Of a stretch of 5,638 nucleotides of DNA, positions 5,253 to 5,638 are shown piece after piece (the stretch's first letter is position 1; the number at the start of each line of letters is the position of its first letter). Made by a program: the position numbers and the translations under genes. This stretch comes from DASTQL01 sp035462845. GTDB taxonomy: Bacteria > Actinomycetota > Actinomycetes > Jiangellales > Jiangellaceae. Under the pieces are notes generated by a model that saw only the letters and a program-made list of their open reading frames with translations, was not told the DNA's origin and did no database searches. The DNA is taken from positions 1 through 5,638 of the forward strand of contig DATHTV010000008.1 of NCBI GenBank assembly GCA_035462845.1, in the 5' to 3' direction.

Positions 5253-5634
5253 CCGGCCAGAGCCGGGTGCTGGCGACCGCGAGGTCGAGATGGAAGGCGG
5301 AGATCGCCCCGGCCGGCGCGAACGCCTCCGCCGCCGCCCTGGGCGTCCCGGTCGCCGCGACCGCGGCGGCCAGCTGCCGGCGTACCGCCTCGGGGTCGGT
5401 CTCCGGCGTGACGCACGCGCAGTAGACCGGGATCGTCTCCTCGCCCACGCTGGCCACCCCGCGCAGCAGCGCGATGGCCGCGGGCTCGGCCTGCGCCCAG
5501 GCGACGACGGCGGTGTCCCGCTCGTCCGCGGCGGGCGCGCCCTTGCCGATCTCGGTCTGCCGGTCGATGCCGACCAGCGTGAAGCCGGCCATCTGGAGGT
5601 CGCCGCGCGGCACGTCGGTGTCACGGACCGGCAC
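5242..5634 (-). CDS. Uncharacterised protein, convergent with the sigma gene, possibly 5'-truncated
   Basis: A 130-residue reading frame runs from GTG at 5634 to TAG at 5242-5244. Its codons have G or C in nearly every third position, whereas the competing frames give Arg/Pro-rich shadows, so it is probably real. I do not recognise the family. Visible parts are a strand-rich start (MAGFTLVGIDRQTEIGKGAP from residue 15), a region rich in Ala helices (residues about 85-110) and the ending FHLDLAVASTRLWPVTS. C70 and C72 form a CxC pair. There is no signal peptide or membrane segment. The frame stays open to the window edge, so the true start may lie outside. ATG at residue 15 (5592) is possible but has no Shine-Dalgarno. 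It converges on the sigma gene and overlaps its last 11 bp. Confidence 0.7.
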   Translation of the reverse strand: MPVRDTDVPRGDLQMAGFTLVGIDRQTEIGKGAPAADERDTAVVAWAQAEPAAIALLRGVASVGEETIPVYCACVTPETDPEAVRRQLAAAVAATGTPRAAAEAFAPAGAISAFHLDLAVASTRLWPVTS

Positions 5635-5638
5635 CGGC

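Noticed and set aside
5253..5266. CCGGC-CAGA-GCCGG as a bidirectional terminator for the convergent genes
   Set aside because: The stem is only 5 bp, lies within the minus-strand coding region and has no T-run on either side.
4260..5624. Minus-strand open frame of 454 codons opposite the sigma gene
   Set aside because: It is a shadow of the sigma gene and of the real minus-strand frame, rich in Arg and Pro, with no recognisable motif.

Overview
The window is very G+C-rich, with almost every third codon position G or C. It carries five protein genes typical of actinobacteria: a ClpC2-like regulator, a DUF5701 protein, a FadE5-type acyl-CoA dehydrogenase, a DGPF/YciI protein and an ECF42 sigma factor. 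The host is therefore almost certainly a high-GC actinomycete; the genus cannot be settled from the sequence. No tRNA, rRNA, CRISPR array, insertion sequence or phage gene is visible. Four genes run on the plus strand, and a sixth gene, unrecognised, enters from the right edge on the minus strand.

Left part (1-1477). Two 17-bp palindromes lie directly in front of a gene for a helix-turn-helix protein with two Clp_N repeats and no ATPase. The palindromes overlap a -35/-10 pair that would start transcription at the ATG itself, which suggests a leaderless, self-repressed gene. The Clp_N part aligns without gaps to the N-terminal domain of mycobacterial ClpC1, and the layout matches mycobacterial ClpC2. 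A DUF5701 gene of unknown role follows, with its own ribosome binding site.

Middle (1478-3617). A 609-residue acyl-CoA dehydrogenase with the catalytic Glu and the extra C-terminal domain of the FadE5 group is preceded by a TAATAT -10 box. That box is bracketed by two near-identical 16-bp repeats, a likely repressor site. A strong GC hairpin after the stop is its probable terminator, followed by GC-rich short repeats without coding potential.

Right part (3555-5638). A DGPF-domain protein gene and an ECF42-type sigma factor gene with a long C-terminal extension form a two-gene operon. Upstream is TGTCGA-N17-CGAC, which fits the promoter recognised by ECF42 factors, so the sigma factor probably drives its own operon. 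No anti-sigma gene is present. The sigma gene's 3' end overlaps by 11 bp the 3' end of a convergent gene of unknown function that may continue past the window edge.
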